64,000 nt of DNA from a bacterium 1XD8-76 (GCA_003611955.1 RAZE01000001.1:1-64000); one strand, 5' to 3'; counted from the stretch's first letter, positions 17,739-27,504 are shown. Numbers and translations are program-made. Notes: generated by a model not told the origin, from the sequence alone.

Positions 17739-19064
17739 TTATTCCATATTTCCTTCCGTCACTTCGGAAACTGTCATGACCGCCGTGACTGGTCTGTCAA
17801 GCTCTGTATATTCCGGATTGTTGTACTGCAAAGAAACCGTGTATCTTCCCGGCAGCAATTCTCTTATCCCCTGCTCGTGCATCCACGCCGTGACATCCAG
17901 TGATGCCTCCAGACTCCCCGCACTCAGAGTACTCATGACGGAGCGTATCCCGGTGACAGACACTGTGTATTCCTCCTCCAGCCCGCTCAGTTCACATTCC
18001 AGTCCCTCCGGTACGTTCGAGATCATCACATCCTCGGCTCTCAGCGTATAATCCGATGTCGTCTCGCGTTCCACCCCGATCGTCACATTGGCCGGTACCG
18101 TCGTTCTCTTATCCGCCATCTGCACGCTGTCCGGAAGATAATCGCACACATCTATCTCTGCCGTCATATCCTCGTCTATATCCGTCACATCAAACGCTTC
18201 CGCCGGTATCACAACTTCATTCACGCTGTTCAGCGCAGACCGTCTGCCGGCGATGCGGACCGTCTCGATATCGCTCGTCACCACTCCAGTCAGCCCGTAA
18301 CCGTCCGCCGGCTCTCCGTCCACCTCAAAGCGCAGCGGCACTTCTTTCGTCGATAAAATTTCAACCGTGATCATCACATTTTCCGGACTCTTTGCCAGGG
18401 TACTGCCTTCCACCTCATTACCGTCCGCGTCATAGAGCCGCACCGGCACGCTGGTCGTGATATCGCTGGTAAATTCCGAGAGCGAATTCATATCTATATT
18501 GATGACCGCAGAATCCACCCTGTTCACGATCGATTCCGCCCCCGATACCCTGATAAGGTTCTGGTCCGTCATCACATTCCCCACCACATATCCTTCCGGT
18601 GCCTCGCCTGTCACATTGGTCTGCAGCACCATCTGGATATTCTTTTTATTCTCAATGCTGACCCTCATGCTGTCCGCGCTGCCCCGGATATCGGTAACCT
18701 GGCTTCCCATTCTGGGCACGGAAAACTCCACCTGCAAAATATTCAGACTGTTCAGCGTATTCATATCCGCCGTCGCCACGATATCCGACTTGCTGATATT
18801 TTCCCCCACGGACCGGGGGGCATAGACGGTAACTCGCGGAATGACATCCGTCCCCTCCAGCACTTCATAGATCATACCCTGATTCGTGATCACATCCGCA
18901 TTCTTTATTGTCACAGGCACATCGAGATAAGTCCATCTGACGACCGGATCATCAATATTTACAACCAGCAGCCACAATCCCATCGCCAGCAGAAAAGAAA
19001 TGATTTTCAGCCCAAGGTTTCTGGTCAGCCTTCCGGACCATTTTACTTTTTCCTTTTTATTCAT
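17739..19064 (-). CDS. cdaR: YbbR-domain regulator of diadenylate cyclase
   Basis: The ATG at 19064 overlaps the cdaA stop by 8 nt and gives 441 residues. A short cytoplasmic N-terminus and one membrane helix (about residues 15-37, ending LLVVNI) are followed by four tandem extracellular YbbR repeats to residue 441, each with a DVPVTI- or VPLRFE-type strand and IRVSGAES-type turns. CdaR anchors outside the membrane and modulates CdaA. The place between cdaA and glmM is the canonical order. The longer open frame upstream of 19064 reads through cdaA in another frame and is not used. Confidence 0.92.
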   Translation of the reverse strand: MNKKEKVKWSGRLTRNLGLKIISFLLAMGLWLLVVNIDDPVVRWTYLDVPVTIKNADVITNQGMIYEVLEGTDVIPRVTVYAPRSVGENISKSDIVATADMNTLNSLNILQVEFSVPRMGSQVTDIRGSADSMRVSIENKKNIQMVLQTNVTGEAPEGYVVGNVMTDQNLIRVSGAESIVNRVDSAVINIDMNSLSEFTSDITTSVPVRLYDADGNEVEGSTLAKSPENVMITVEILSTKEVPLRFEVDGEPADGYGLTGVVTSDIETVRIAGRRSALNSVNEVVIPAEAFDVTDIDEDMTAEIDVCDYLPDSVQMADKRTTVPANVTIGVERETTSDYTLRAEDVMISNVPEGLECELSGLEEEYTVSVTGIRSVMSTLSAGSLEASLDVTAWMHEQGIRELLPGRYTVSLQYNNPEYTELDRPVTAVMTVSEVTEGNME

Positions 19065-19935
19065 TTTTCGCCCTTCCTTTCCAGATAATGTGCTTCTTCT
19101 CTTCCACCACTTTATCCTGAATCTCAGAAAGGTATTCCCGCAGCTCATCCGCCGTCAGACCCCTGTGAAGTCTTCCGCCGTACGCCACACTGATCTTTCC
19201 CGTCTCCTCCGAGACGATGACCGTCATGGAGTCCGTCACCTCCGAAATGCCTACACCGGCCCTGTGTCTCGTCCCCAGCTCTTTGCTGAGCAGCATATTG
19301 TCGGAGAGGGGCAGATAGCAGGTGGCAGATACGATCCTGTCTCCTCTCACGATAATGGCGCCATCGTGCAGCGGAGTATTATGTTCAAAAATATTGATCA
19401 GCAGCTGGTTGGATACGATCGCATCCACATCTATGCCGGTTCTCTCGTAATCTGTCAGGGGCTGTTTATGCTCCACTACGATCAGAGCGCCTGTCTTTGC
19501 CTTTCCCATCTCGACACAGGCCTTTATGATCTCATTGATCGTCCTGTCGGAAAACCTGGCATCTACCGACGCCTTCAACATATCCAGCGAAAACAGACTG
19601 GCAAAAATATTCTTCTGTCCCAAATTTTCCAATGCCTTCCGAAGCTCCGGCTGCAGAATGACTACCATCGCAATAACCGCCAGAGAGATCAGTCTCTCCG
19701 CCATCCACAAAATCGTAGTCATCTTAGTAAAAAACGCAATCAAAAGAAAGGCGCCGATCACCAGCACGCCCCTGAGAAGCGCCCACGCTCTGGTCTCCTT
19801 CACCCACACAAGTATGGCGTATATCATAAATGTTATGATAATAATTTCCACAATATCCGTGCGGGTGATCGCATTTAACGAGGGGATATAAAGATTTTCC
19901 ATGTGTGTACTGATCGTACCTAAAAATTCATTCAT
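19057..19935 (-). CDS. cdaA: Membrane diadenylate cyclase (c-di-AMP synthase)
   Basis: The 292-residue protein has three N-terminal membrane helices (about residues 25-95) and a DAC catalytic domain with the DGA motif in NTPLHDGAIIVRG (near 165-177) and the RHR motif in LGTRHRAGVGISEVTD (near 203-218), both intact. It condenses two ATP to c-di-AMP, which controls potassium and osmolyte homeostasis and wall stress. It is the first gene of the cdaA-cdaR-glmM cluster. Confidence 0.96.
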   Translation of the reverse strand: MNEFLGTISTHMENLYIPSLNAITRTDIVEIIIITFMIYAILVWVKETRAWALLRGVLVIGAFLLIAFFTKMTTILWMAERLISLAVIAMVVILQPELRKALENLGQKNIFASLFSLDMLKASVDARFSDRTINEIIKACVEMGKAKTGALIVVEHKQPLTDYERTGIDVDAIVSNQLLINIFEHNTPLHDGAIIVRGDRIVSATCYLPLSDNMLLSKELGTRHRAGVGISEVTDSMTVIVSEETGKISVAYGGRLHRGLTADELREYLSEIQDKVVEEKKHIIWKGRAKNE

Positions 19936-20006
19936 TGCTTTATTCTTCCCTTTCTGCCTTTCCTACATAAGATGCGATTCAGGGGAAGAAAGTTTGAAAG
20001 CGGGTC

Positions 20007-20954
20007 TTAACGGCTTTTTTTCTTTTTCCTCTGGGCATTGATCTTCTTGACAGTCTTTTCCGGTTTAGAAAGTACGACCTTCGGAACCGCCTTCACATAA
20101 TAATAATACTCATCATCCTCAAACTGAACGTTTTCTGTTCTGCTGTAATCCATCTGAAACATTACAAATTCCACAACTTTTGCGATCCCGGCGCTGACAA
20201 GACTGCCCAGTATTATTCCAATGGTTGATACTTCCGCATCCATCAGCAGAGCACCCAACAGCAACACCACCATCTGTGCAATCGTTCCCGCCACAATGGC
20301 GATCGTCCAGCTGTGGTCTATGGAGAGCCTGCGGATCAGATAGACAATGATCACCGTCAACGCGAAAGCAGCCATAACGACGATCATCGTTTTATTCTTC
20401 AAAAAACCGTCCACCACATAGCGAAACCGCCCCGCCATGTCCTCCGCTTCCAGTGCGCTCAGACCGGATACATTGCCGGACACATAACTCACCATATAAT
20501 ATACGATCACGCCGCAGGCCACGGAGACCGCCGACACCGGCGCCGCCAGAAGTCCTGCACAGATGGGAATCACATACGGTATCTTCAGATAAAAACACAT
20601 CGGAAGGATCAGCACGATCACCGCGTCCTTCGGCGCAAACCGGAAATACACAAGCGCCAGAATCAAAAACAGGATCAGCGCCACCAGCGCGCATTCCATT
20701 GAGAGCGCGTACAGATGAAGTATAATAAAGCCGGCGGCACATAAAATGATAAAATTCAACGGCAGGAAAGATCCCATCAGCGCCACCACCAGTACGACGG
20801 ATATATTGTTCAGCCTCTCCATATAGCCTGTGGAAGAATTGATCATAATCAGCGCCAACAGGGCAAGCAAAAATTTTCCAAACGGTTTTAAATATACTTC
20901 ATATCTTCCGACAAAAGTCTTCAGGGTTTCTTTTGCTAACAATAACTGTGTCAT
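20007..20954 (-). CDS. Conserved polytopic membrane protein, unknown function
   Basis: The 315-residue protein has eight to ten membrane segments from residue 25 to about 255. A cytoplasmic tail follows with a DDEYYYYVK acidic/tyrosine patch near 275 and a strongly basic end (RKKKKSR). It is not an obvious transporter and no catalytic motif is seen. It lies upstream of cdaA on the same strand and directly downstream of the 130-residue membrane protein, with an 11-nt gap, so the two are probably co-transcribed. I do not recognise the family. Confidence 0.7.
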   Translation of the reverse strand: MTQLLLAKETLKTFVGRYEVYLKPFGKFLLALLALIMINSSTGYMERLNNISVVLVVALMGSFLPLNFIILCAAGFIILHLYALSMECALVALILFLILALVYFRFAPKDAVIVLILPMCFYLKIPYVIPICAGLLAAPVSAVSVACGVIVYYMVSYVSGNVSGLSALEAEDMAGRFRYVVDGFLKNKTMIVVMAAFALTVIIVYLIRRLSIDHSWTIAIVAGTIAQMVVLLLGALLMDAEVSTIGIILGSLVSAGIAKVVEFVMFQMDYSRTENVQFEDDEYYYYVKAVPKVVLSKPEKTVKKINAQRKKKKSR

Positions 20955-20965
20955 TCACTATCCTC

Positions 20966-21358
20966 TCAAGATTCCTCATGATACATGGCGTTTAGAGCTT
21001 TCAGTCCGCCATAATACTTTTTCAGATTCTTTTTCGCTTTTGCATAACGGCAGGCATACACCAGATAAGTGATCAGGGTATATGCCACCACGAGAACCAG
21101 ATAACGGGTGAGCAGCGTCTGTGCGTACTCAAGCCAGTTTGTCTGGTATATATTATTTAAAAACTCTTCCAGATTGTAGAAAACATAGCCGGCGAAAAAA
21201 AGGCCCGCTGCTATTGTCACGTAGATAACGCTCTTCAGCATCTGCATCCCGAGGTAATCCCCTCTGAAATAGTTTGAAATGGCAATATCTCTTTTTCCGT
21301 CGCCGTCCTCATAAACCTGCAATCCCGTCATCAGGATCACTCTCTCTTCATGGATCAT
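20966..21358 (-). CDS. Small membrane protein, unknown function
   Basis: The 130-residue product begins with a polar stretch of about 45 residues. Two membrane helices follow near 48-66 and 88-106, then a basic C-terminus (YAKAKKNLKKYYGG). It lies in a tight run of genes (yvyF 12 nt upstream, the 315-residue membrane protein 11 nt downstream). No family is recognised. Confidence 0.65.
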   Translation of the reverse strand: MIHEERVILMTGLQVYEDGDGKRDIAISNYFRGDYLGMQMLKSVIYVTIAAGLFFAGYVFYNLEEFLNNIYQTNWLEYAQTLLTRYLVLVVAYTLITYLVYACRYAKAKKNLKKYYGGLKALNAMYHEES

Positions 21359-21370
21359 ACCGCCCTCTCC

Positions 21371-21778
21371 TTACTGCAGGAAGCGCATCTTTGGATTATC
21401 CTTCGGATCCTTTTTCTGCTTTGCTTTCTCCTTCGGCGTCTTCGGTATCGCGCCGTTTAATTCATTCGTCATATCCATTTTACATTTTTTGCAGAATCTG
21501 CCCGTCGTGATAGGCGCGCCGCACTTTTCGCAGGTAATCCCCGTAGCGCCGTCGCCGCTGAATTCCAGGCGTTCCTCGCGCACCCACTGACGCACCTGCT
21601 GTGGATCCACCTCACAGTTCTCCACCACATCATGGATCGTAGCGCCCCTGTTATCCTGAACATACTTCTTCACTTCCTGAAACTTTTTCTCCAGAGCTTC
21701 CTTACATGCCGGACAGATCGGCGCTCCCGACACATAGTTAAACACTTTTCCGCATTTTTTACAGTTTTTAACGTTCAT
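21371..21778 (-). CDS. yvyF: YvyF-like flagellar operon zinc-ribbon protein
   Basis: The 135-residue protein has two CxxC pairs at the N-terminus (CKKCGK and CPAC), a central helical segment resembling a MerR/HTH-like DVVENCEVDPQQVRQWVREERL motif spread over about 22 residues, and a second zinc ribbon (CEKCGAP, FCKKCK). The basic lysine-rich tail is disordered. This matches the flagellar-operon protein family of B. subtilis YvyF, which neighbours comF and flgM there. Here comF lies 16 nt upstream, supporting the call. A role in flagellar regulation is known only by association. Confidence 0.8.
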   Translation of the reverse strand: MNVKNCKKCGKVFNYVSGAPICPACKEALEKKFQEVKKYVQDNRGATIHDVVENCEVDPQQVRQWVREERLEFSGDGATGITCEKCGAPITTGRFCKKCKMDMTNELNGAIPKTPKEKAKQKKDPKDNPKMRFLQ

Positions 21779-21794
21779 ATTTTACTTTAGCCTC

Positions 21795-22520
21795 CTATTT
21801 CAGTTCTTTCCCAATAGCTATCGCAATAAAATATACTTTTTCTACTCCCGCTCTTTTCAATTCCAGGGCACAGGCATCTATTGTACTTCCCGTTGTATAT
21901 ATATCGTCAATGATGACAACTCTTTTTAATTTTACATCATTTCGAGCTATTTTAAAAGCCCTTTTCAAATTATTTTGGCGCTCCCGGTCATCTAACAGCT
22001 TTTGGGGAAGAGTTTTTTTCACCCGCTTTATCAGGCGGAAATCAACCGGTATCCCCATTCTTCTTCCGATCTCCCCGGCCAGCGCCTCGGCCTGGTTATA
22101 GCCTCTCTCCCGCTTTCTCGCCGCATGGACGGGCACGGGCACAAGCGCGTCCGGCCGCCATCCTCGTATCGTCTTTCCCAGTTTTTTTGCGATCTGTTCC
22201 CCGTAAAACCGAGCGTATTCCTTTCTCCCCGCGTACTTGAAGCGGTACATCGACCTTGCCATGGAGGGATACTCAAACAACCCTCTCCCCTGATCAAACT
22301 TATGCGCTGCCACCCTGCAGCCTTTACAGTACTCCTCCCTCTCATCGCCCAGATGCTTCCCGCACTTCAGACATCTCGGCTCCTTCACCGGGACAAACCT
22401 CCCCCCGCACGCCGGACAGATCAATTCCGGATACGGCGCAGGCTTATCGCAGACCGGGCACCTTGCGGGGAACACCAGATCCAGTCCCCTCTCCCATACA
22501 TTCCTGATTTTGTTTTCCAT
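21795..22520 (-). CDS. comF: ComF-family phosphoribosyltransferase-like protein
   Basis: The ATG at 22520 (AAGG 5 nt upstream) gives 241 residues. The slightly longer frame would need a TTG at 22544. The N-terminus has a zinc ribbon (CPVC, CPAC, CLKCGK, CKGC) and the rest a type I PRTase fold. VPVPVHAARKRERGYNQ is the ComF signature and VVIIDDIYTTGST is the PRPP-binding loop. ComFC proteins aid DNA uptake during transformation. The companion helicase ComFA is not adjacent, but recD2 is immediately upstream and yvyF downstream, echoing the B. subtilis comF-yvyF order. Confidence 0.9.
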   Translation of the reverse strand: MENKIRNVWERGLDLVFPARCPVCDKPAPYPELICPACGGRFVPVKEPRCLKCGKHLGDEREEYCKGCRVAAHKFDQGRGLFEYPSMARSMYRFKYAGRKEYARFYGEQIAKKLGKTIRGWRPDALVPVPVHAARKRERGYNQAEALAGEIGRRMGIPVDFRLIKRVKKTLPQKLLDDRERQNNLKRAFKIARNDVKLKRVVIIDDIYTTGSTIDACALELKRAGVEKVYFIAIAIGKELK

Positions 22521-22553
22521 ACACACCTTTCCCTCTCCGGGCAAAAGATGTTT

Positions 22554-24809
22554 TTATCTCAACACTTCCATCATCTCAGCGATCCTTTTGTCGAGGGATG
22601 TATATCGGCAATTTTCCCCTGTATTGTCGATCATTTCCTGCAGTGTCCGGGAGGATCCCAGAATCGTGACACAGTTTTTCGCCCTGGTCACCGCCGTATA
22701 TAAAAGATTTCTGTTGAAAAGCAGTCTGGGACCGGACAGCACGGGAATCACCACCGCCGGATACTCGGATCCCTGAGATTTGTGGATCGTCACCGCATAG
22801 GCCAGCTCCAGCTCCTCCAGCCCTGTAAACGGATATGTCACGCGCCTGTTCTCGTCAAACTCCACCGTCATGGTGGAACCAAACTCGTCGATGTCCTGAA
22901 TGATTCCCATATCCCCGTTAAAAATACCGGTTCCCCTGTCCACAGCGATATTGTATTTTGACACGACTTCCCACTCCAGCTGATAATTATTTTTGATCTG
23001 CATAACCTTGTCCCCCACCCGGAACAGATCATCCTGCCCGATCTTATACTCCTTTTTGTCCGGAGCCGGAGGGTTCAGATACCGCTGCAGAACACGGTTC
23101 AGCGCTTCCACTCCCAGGCTTCCTTTTTTCATGGGTGTCAGCACCTGTATCTCCATCGGCGATGCCTGCACATAGCGCGGCAGCATATCCTGCACCAGCT
23201 GTACGATATGTTTATATATGACATTAACGTCATTTCTTTCCAGGAAAAAGAAGTCCCTGCTTTTGTTGTTCAGCGAAATACTTTTTCCCTCGTTGATCCG
23301 GTGCGCGTTGACTACGATATCGCTCTCACCGGCCTGCCGGAAAATCTTTTTCAGCACAACGGTCGGAAATGCCCCGCTCTCTATCAGATCATGCAGAACC
23401 TGTCCCGGTCCCACGCTTGGAAGCTGATCCATATCTCCCATCAGGATCAGTCTCGTCCCATGCAGGATCGCTTTCAGCAACGACTGCAGCAAAAACAGGT
23501 CCACCATGGACATCTCGTCCACTATGACCACATCCGCCTCCAGCGGGTTGTCCGCATTTTTCTCAAACTTTGCGCTGCGCCCGCTGTTGTCGTCCGATAT
23601 ACCCCCGTTCAGCTCCAGCAGGCGATGTATTGTCCTCGCCTCATATCCGGTGGCCTCCGACATCCGTTTGGCGGCTCTCCCTGTGGGTGCCGCCAGCAGG
23701 ATGTCCATGCCCTCCTGCTCAAAATAGCGTATCATCGTCTTGATCGTCGTCGTCTTCCCGGTACCCGGTCCGCCGGACAGAATCAATACACCGTGCCGGA
23801 TGCTCTGCATCACCGCCTCCCGCTGCAGCTCGTCCAGTTCAATTTTCTGTTGTTTTTCCAGTTCGCGGATCCTTCCCAGCTGACGCCTCTCTTCCGCCGG
23901 CAAAGCGCCTTCCCCCGCCTCCATAGCACGGTTCAGGTCAATCAACATTCTGGCGCAGTTCATCTCCGCGTGGTAAAAAGCGGAAGCGTACACCAGTTTT
24001 TTCTCAGCTTCCCTCCTGCATATTACTTTCTGCTCCATCGCCAGATTTTCGAGCTGCCCTTCCAGCGCTTCCTCCGGCACCCCCAAAAGCTCCGCCGCCC
24101 TCTCCAGAAGTTTCTCCTCCGGCAGGTAGGAATGACCCTCCCCCGCCGCCGCCTGCAGCGTGTAAAAAAGCCCGCTCCGCACCCGGTACTCGGAATCGAT
24201 ATGAATCCCTGTCTTAAACGCGATCTCATCCGCCCTCTTAAACCCGACGCCGTTTATATCCTCCGCCAGTTTATAGGGATTCTCCCGCAGAACACCGTAA
24301 AGTCCCATCCCGTAAGTATCGTAGATTTTTGTGGCCAGCGCGCCGGAAATTCCGTATTTCTGCAGAAAAAGCATCGCGTCCCGCAGATCCTTCTTCTCCT
24401 CCATCTGTACACCGATCTCCCGGGCGATCCTATCGGAGATCCCCCGCACTTCCGCAAGGCGCTCCGGTTCCTGTTCCATAATGCGCAGCGTGTCCGTCCC
24501 GAATTTTTTCACGATGCGCGAGGCCAAAACAGCGCCCACTCCTTTCACCGCGCCGGAGCCCAGATAACGCTCCACGCTGACGGTATCTTCCATCTGTGTC
24601 ACCCGGAAAGCCTCCGCCTTGAACTGTCTGCCATAGAGGGCATGTTCCGTAAAGCCGCCCTGTACCTCCAGACTCTCGCCCTCGTCCACGCCCCGAAACA
24701 TACCGACACAGGTGAGTTCCTCCCCGTCTGTCACCAGTTCGAGCACCGTATAGCCGTTCGATTCATTCCGATATATAATATGCCCAACATAGCCCTTGAT
24801 CGTCTCCAA
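22554..24809 (-). CDS. recD2: RecD2-type ATP-dependent DNA helicase
   Basis: The product has about 751 residues with a TTG start at 24809, one base after the stop of the upstream gene. The start is uncertain: the frame opens with a GTG at 24839, but homologues begin with the ETIKGYV segment found just after the TTG, and GGAGG lies 13 nt upstream. The RecD2-specific N-terminal OB/helix-hairpin-helix region covers about residues 1-330. A Walker A GGPGTGKTT at about 346-354 opens the superfamily 1B helicase core. VVIVDEMSM (Walker B), GDMDQLPSVG and the C-terminal YAVTIHKSQGSEY are intact. It acts as a 5'-3' helicase in DNA repair and replication. Confidence 0.93.
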   Translation of the reverse strand: METIKGYVGHIIYRNESNGYTVLELVTDGEELTCVGMFRGVDEGESLEVQGGFTEHALYGRQFKAEAFRVTQMEDTVSVERYLGSGAVKGVGAVLASRIVKKFGTDTLRIMEQEPERLAEVRGISDRIAREIGVQMEEKKDLRDAMLFLQKYGISGALATKIYDTYGMGLYGVLRENPYKLAEDINGVGFKRADEIAFKTGIHIDSEYRVRSGLFYTLQAAAGEGHSYLPEEKLLERAAELLGVPEEALEGQLENLAMEQKVICRREAEKKLVYASAFYHAEMNCARMLIDLNRAMEAGEGALPAEERRQLGRIRELEKQQKIELDELQREAVMQSIRHGVLILSGGPGTGKTTTIKTMIRYFEQEGMDILLAAPTGRAAKRMSEATGYEARTIHRLLELNGGISDDNSGRSAKFEKNADNPLEADVVIVDEMSMVDLFLLQSLLKAILHGTRLILMGDMDQLPSVGPGQVLHDLIESGAFPTVVLKKIFRQAGESDIVVNAHRINEGKSISLNNKSRDFFFLERNDVNVIYKHIVQLVQDMLPRYVQASPMEIQVLTPMKKGSLGVEALNRVLQRYLNPPAPDKKEYKIGQDDLFRVGDKVMQIKNNYQLEWEVVSKYNIAVDRGTGIFNGDMGIIQDIDEFGSTMTVEFDENRRVTYPFTGLEELELAYAVTIHKSQGSEYPAVVIPVLSGPRLLFNRNLLYTAVTRAKNCVTILGSSRTLQEMIDNTGENCRYTSLDKRIAEMMEVLR

Positions 24810-24810
24810 C

Positions 24811-27033
24811 TTATTTACTGTTCCTCCCGCCGCAGACACGGCATCTTTCTCTCTTTGTTCTCCAGGCGGCAGACAACGCCCATATCCCCGCCGTCAGATA
24901 GAGTGCCGTATAAACCGCGTGCGGCAATACCGGATATTCATACAGAAATTCCCCCCAGTCCAGAATAACCGCCAGTTCCAGAAGCATTCCCACCGGAATC
25001 CACCTTTTATCGCAAAAGCATAAAATAAGAGCCAGAACCAAAATCGGATACAGCATCCAGGTCCCCATATTCTCCCAGAAATTTAAAAGTTTGAAGAGAT
25101 TTTGCAGGACATTGTATCCACAGAGCAATCCTGTCATACTGCTGAGCACCATTACCATCACACATGTGTTCTCAAACCGCTTCTCTCTCCTGCCTTCCTC
25201 CAAAGAAGCCTTCGTCCCTCCGGTCATAGCCAGCCTGACGCAGGAAACAAATGCCAGCGCCACCGCATAGTGCGCCAGCAAACCGCAGGCAGCCCCCGCC
25301 AGGACTCCCGCCAAAACCTCTTTCTCTCTCACATACAAAAGATACGCCCCAGCCATAAGCCCCACAGAAATACTGTCCAGATGCGCCCAGAAGGGAGAGT
25401 TCAAAAGTACCGCGGGCAGAAATAGCATCAATCCGTAGATCACAACAGCTCTCAGCTTCCGGTCCACCGTTCTTTTTCCCAAAACTGAGTCCTCTTTTCT
25501 ACCCCCGGAGGCAAAAACACACACGGCCAGCATGGCCGCCGCAAAAATATCCGCCGCCATGCAGAGCAGCTTCACCAGAAAAAACAGCGTTTTTTCCGGC
25601 AGAAAGGTACTGTTGACAAGACTTATAACGTGCAGGAGAAACATGTAGAGCGGTGTGTGATAATTTCCCTCCGTCTCGATCAGATTCGGCAGATAATCCG
25701 CGCTGATGCACTCTATCATCGGTTTTCTGACCGCCACCGCCAATAAGGTCAGAGCGGCATATGCTATATATATAATGTATTTATTGATAAAATCCATCAC
25801 CCGGTTTTCCAGAGCGGATACACCGCGGCGTCCTTTCCGCACAGCAGCACCCTCCACACCACAGGAGCTATCGGCAACACACTCTCCGTCCCCGTCCCAG
25901 TTCTTTATCATCCTCCAGGTAAAAAAACCGAGAGTCAGCAGATAAGCCGCCGCGATCCACTGATCCGGTAAAATATGCTGTCCGAAAGTCACCTGCAGAT
26001 AAGCGATTAAACTTCCCGCTCCGATGACCACCGCATTCCACCACGTTTTTCTGTCCAGAAACGCATAGATGATCGCCAGCACCTCAGCGAGCATACCGTA
26101 CCTCTCATGCATACAGGGCAGAAAACACATCATGAGAAATGTGCTCCACACCGCAAATTCCATCCACTGTCTCTCCGAAACCTCCGTCTTCTTCCGGATC
26201 ACAGAGACCGCAAAAATCCCCAGTCCCGCCAGTATGCTGAGGATCGCCACATTGGAAAAAATATAGTACGGACTATCTTTGAACAGTGCCCAGAAATTGG
26301 GATAAAACACATACATATAGGGATAGCGCCCGAGCTGTCTCGTATAAATCGAAAAGGGAATGAAAACAGAATAGCCGCCTGCAATGGCAGGAATACAGAG
26401 CACTTCCATCATCGCCGCCGTGAGCAGAAAATAAGCCCCGGAAAAACTTCTCTTTTTCCACCAGAAAATAAGCAGAACCGGCAGAATCAACACCGCCTGC
26501 AGTTTAAAGGAAAAAGCACACCCCAGAAGGAGCATCGCCGCCGCGTAGCGTTCTCTTAAAAGCGCATAGATCATATACAGCAGAAACGCCACATAGATAA
26601 AATCACATTGTCCCCACCATGCGCCGTTCAATACGGAGGAAGGATAAAACAATACCGCGATGCAGACAGCAGTAAACATAAATCTCTTCTTTTCCGCCCC
26701 GGCAAAGTGAGCCGCGATCAATCCCGCCGCTGCCGCCCCAAGGTACTCAAACAAAACCGAGAACAATTTGACTTTGACGATCGTTCTTCCCGGCAGATAA
26801 TTCAACAGCCACAGAACAGTGACGTAGGGCATATTGTAATCCCCGTCGTAGGCGCGCAGAATGCCGGGCCCCTCTCCTGTCTTCATCGCCGCCGACCAGG
26901 GAATCAGACAGGTCTCAAAGTCCGCCGTAATATGTTCTATTCCCGCCAGGCGGACGCCGAATGCCGCTGCTCCCGCGAGCAAAAGAATGATGATATATAG
27001 ATATCCCCTTTTTCTCCCTTTTTGTATCAGCAC
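24811..27033 (-). CDS. Double GT-C-type membrane glycosyltransferase-like protein
   Basis: The 740-residue protein contains two related multi-helix halves. The first half (about residues 10-390) has an acidic outer loop (TADFETCLIPW) and NGAWWGQCDFIYVAF, typical of GT-C mannosyl/glucosyltransferases that use lipid-linked sugars. A hydrophilic linker (about 395-425) leads to the second half, with NSPFWAHLDSISVGLM at the equivalent position. The motif there has diverged (WAHLDS instead of WGQCDF). The C-terminal tail is basic. It is transcribed toward recD2 and lies 90 nt downstream of the flagellar genes. An envelope glycan-transfer role is inferred. Confidence 0.7.
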   Translation of the reverse strand: MLIQKGRKRGYLYIIILLLAGAAAFGVRLAGIEHITADFETCLIPWSAAMKTGEGPGILRAYDGDYNMPYVTVLWLLNYLPGRTIVKVKLFSVLFEYLGAAAAGLIAAHFAGAEKKRFMFTAVCIAVLFYPSSVLNGAWWGQCDFIYVAFLLYMIYALLRERYAAAMLLLGCAFSFKLQAVLILPVLLIFWWKKRSFSGAYFLLTAAMMEVLCIPAIAGGYSVFIPFSIYTRQLGRYPYMYVFYPNFWALFKDSPYYIFSNVAILSILAGLGIFAVSVIRKKTEVSERQWMEFAVWSTFLMMCFLPCMHERYGMLAEVLAIIYAFLDRKTWWNAVVIGAGSLIAYLQVTFGQHILPDQWIAAAYLLTLGFFTWRMIKNWDGDGECVADSSCGVEGAAVRKGRRGVSALENRVMDFINKYIIYIAYAALTLLAVAVRKPMIECISADYLPNLIETEGNYHTPLYMFLLHVISLVNSTFLPEKTLFFLVKLLCMAADIFAAAMLAVCVFASGGRKEDSVLGKRTVDRKLRAVVIYGLMLFLPAVLLNSPFWAHLDSISVGLMAGAYLLYVREKEVLAGVLAGAACGLLAHYAVALAFVSCVRLAMTGGTKASLEEGRREKRFENTCVMVMVLSSMTGLLCGYNVLQNLFKLLNFWENMGTWMLYPILVLALILCFCDKRWIPVGMLLELAVILDWGEFLYEYPVLPHAVYTALYLTAGIWALSAAWRTKRERCRVCGGRNSK

Positions 27034-27056
27034 TTTATCTTTCCTTTACTACTCAG

Positions 27057-27085
27057 ACAGCCGGGCATCAACGATTCCCGGCTGT
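27057..27085. repeat. Nine-base inverted repeat between the flagellar block and the GT-C gene
   Basis: ACAGCCGGG and CCCGGCTGT arms surround an 11-nt loop. On the minus strand, where the genes lie, no T-run follows. A T-run follows on the plus strand. It may still slow or process the flagellar transcript. Confidence 0.55.
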
Positions 27086-27123
27086 TCACTGTTTTTATCT
27101 TATTCTTCCCGTTCCTGCTCTCT

Positions 27124-27504
27124 CTACTTCGGCAGTTCAGATACATCGATCGTATTGCGCTTCATAGATTCGTAAAGCTGCTGCGCAAGCCCGAGATTTG
27201 ACTCTTCCGTTATCTTTTCGGCAAATTTCTGCACCACACTGTCTTTCATCAGATCTTTGCTTGTGGACATGGCGCCCGAACTGCTCTCGCCCATCCCAAA
27301 CAGATCCACCGTCTTAAAGACTTCCTTCAGCGTCATCTCCACAAAATACTCTTCAAACTGCTTACAGGCATCCATAAGCTCTTCGTCTGTGGCATTCGCA
27401 TAATCCTTATTTTTGATTTGATCCATCCTAGCCGACGCCGCCGACGACTGAGACAAATAGTTTGTATAATTTGTATAATCCGTGTTCAATCCGTTAATAT
27501 CCAT
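27124..27504 (-). CDS. Rod-binding protein (FlgJ N-terminal domain)
   Basis: The ATG at 27504 (GGGAG 7 nt upstream) gives 126 residues. The protein matches the FlgJ N-terminal rod-binding domain: ACKQFEEYFVEMTLKEV near residues 46-62 and MSTSKDLMKDSVVQKFAEKI toward the middle. No muramidase domain follows, as is common in Firmicutes. It would help assemble the flagellar rod. It follows flhP (flgG) by 26 nt and is co-transcribed with it. Confidence 0.85.
   Translation of the reverse strand: MDINGLNTDYTNYTNYLSQSSAASARMDQIKNKDYANATDEELMDACKQFEEYFVEMTLKEVFKTVDLFGMGESSSGAMSTSKDLMKDSVVQKFAEKITEESNLGLAQQLYESMKRNTIDVSELPK

Noticed and set aside
23208-24968. Very long open frame (586 codons) on the plus strand opposite recD2
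   Set aside because: It is antisense to an intact helicase with all motifs, has no ribosome site and gives a low-complexity His/Arg/Gln-rich product. Similar shadows lie opposite leuA, glmM, uvrB and the transporter gene.
27057-27085. Terminator of the flagellar operon
   Set aside because: The hairpin is good but no T-run follows on the transcribed minus strand, so it is listed only as an inverted repeat.
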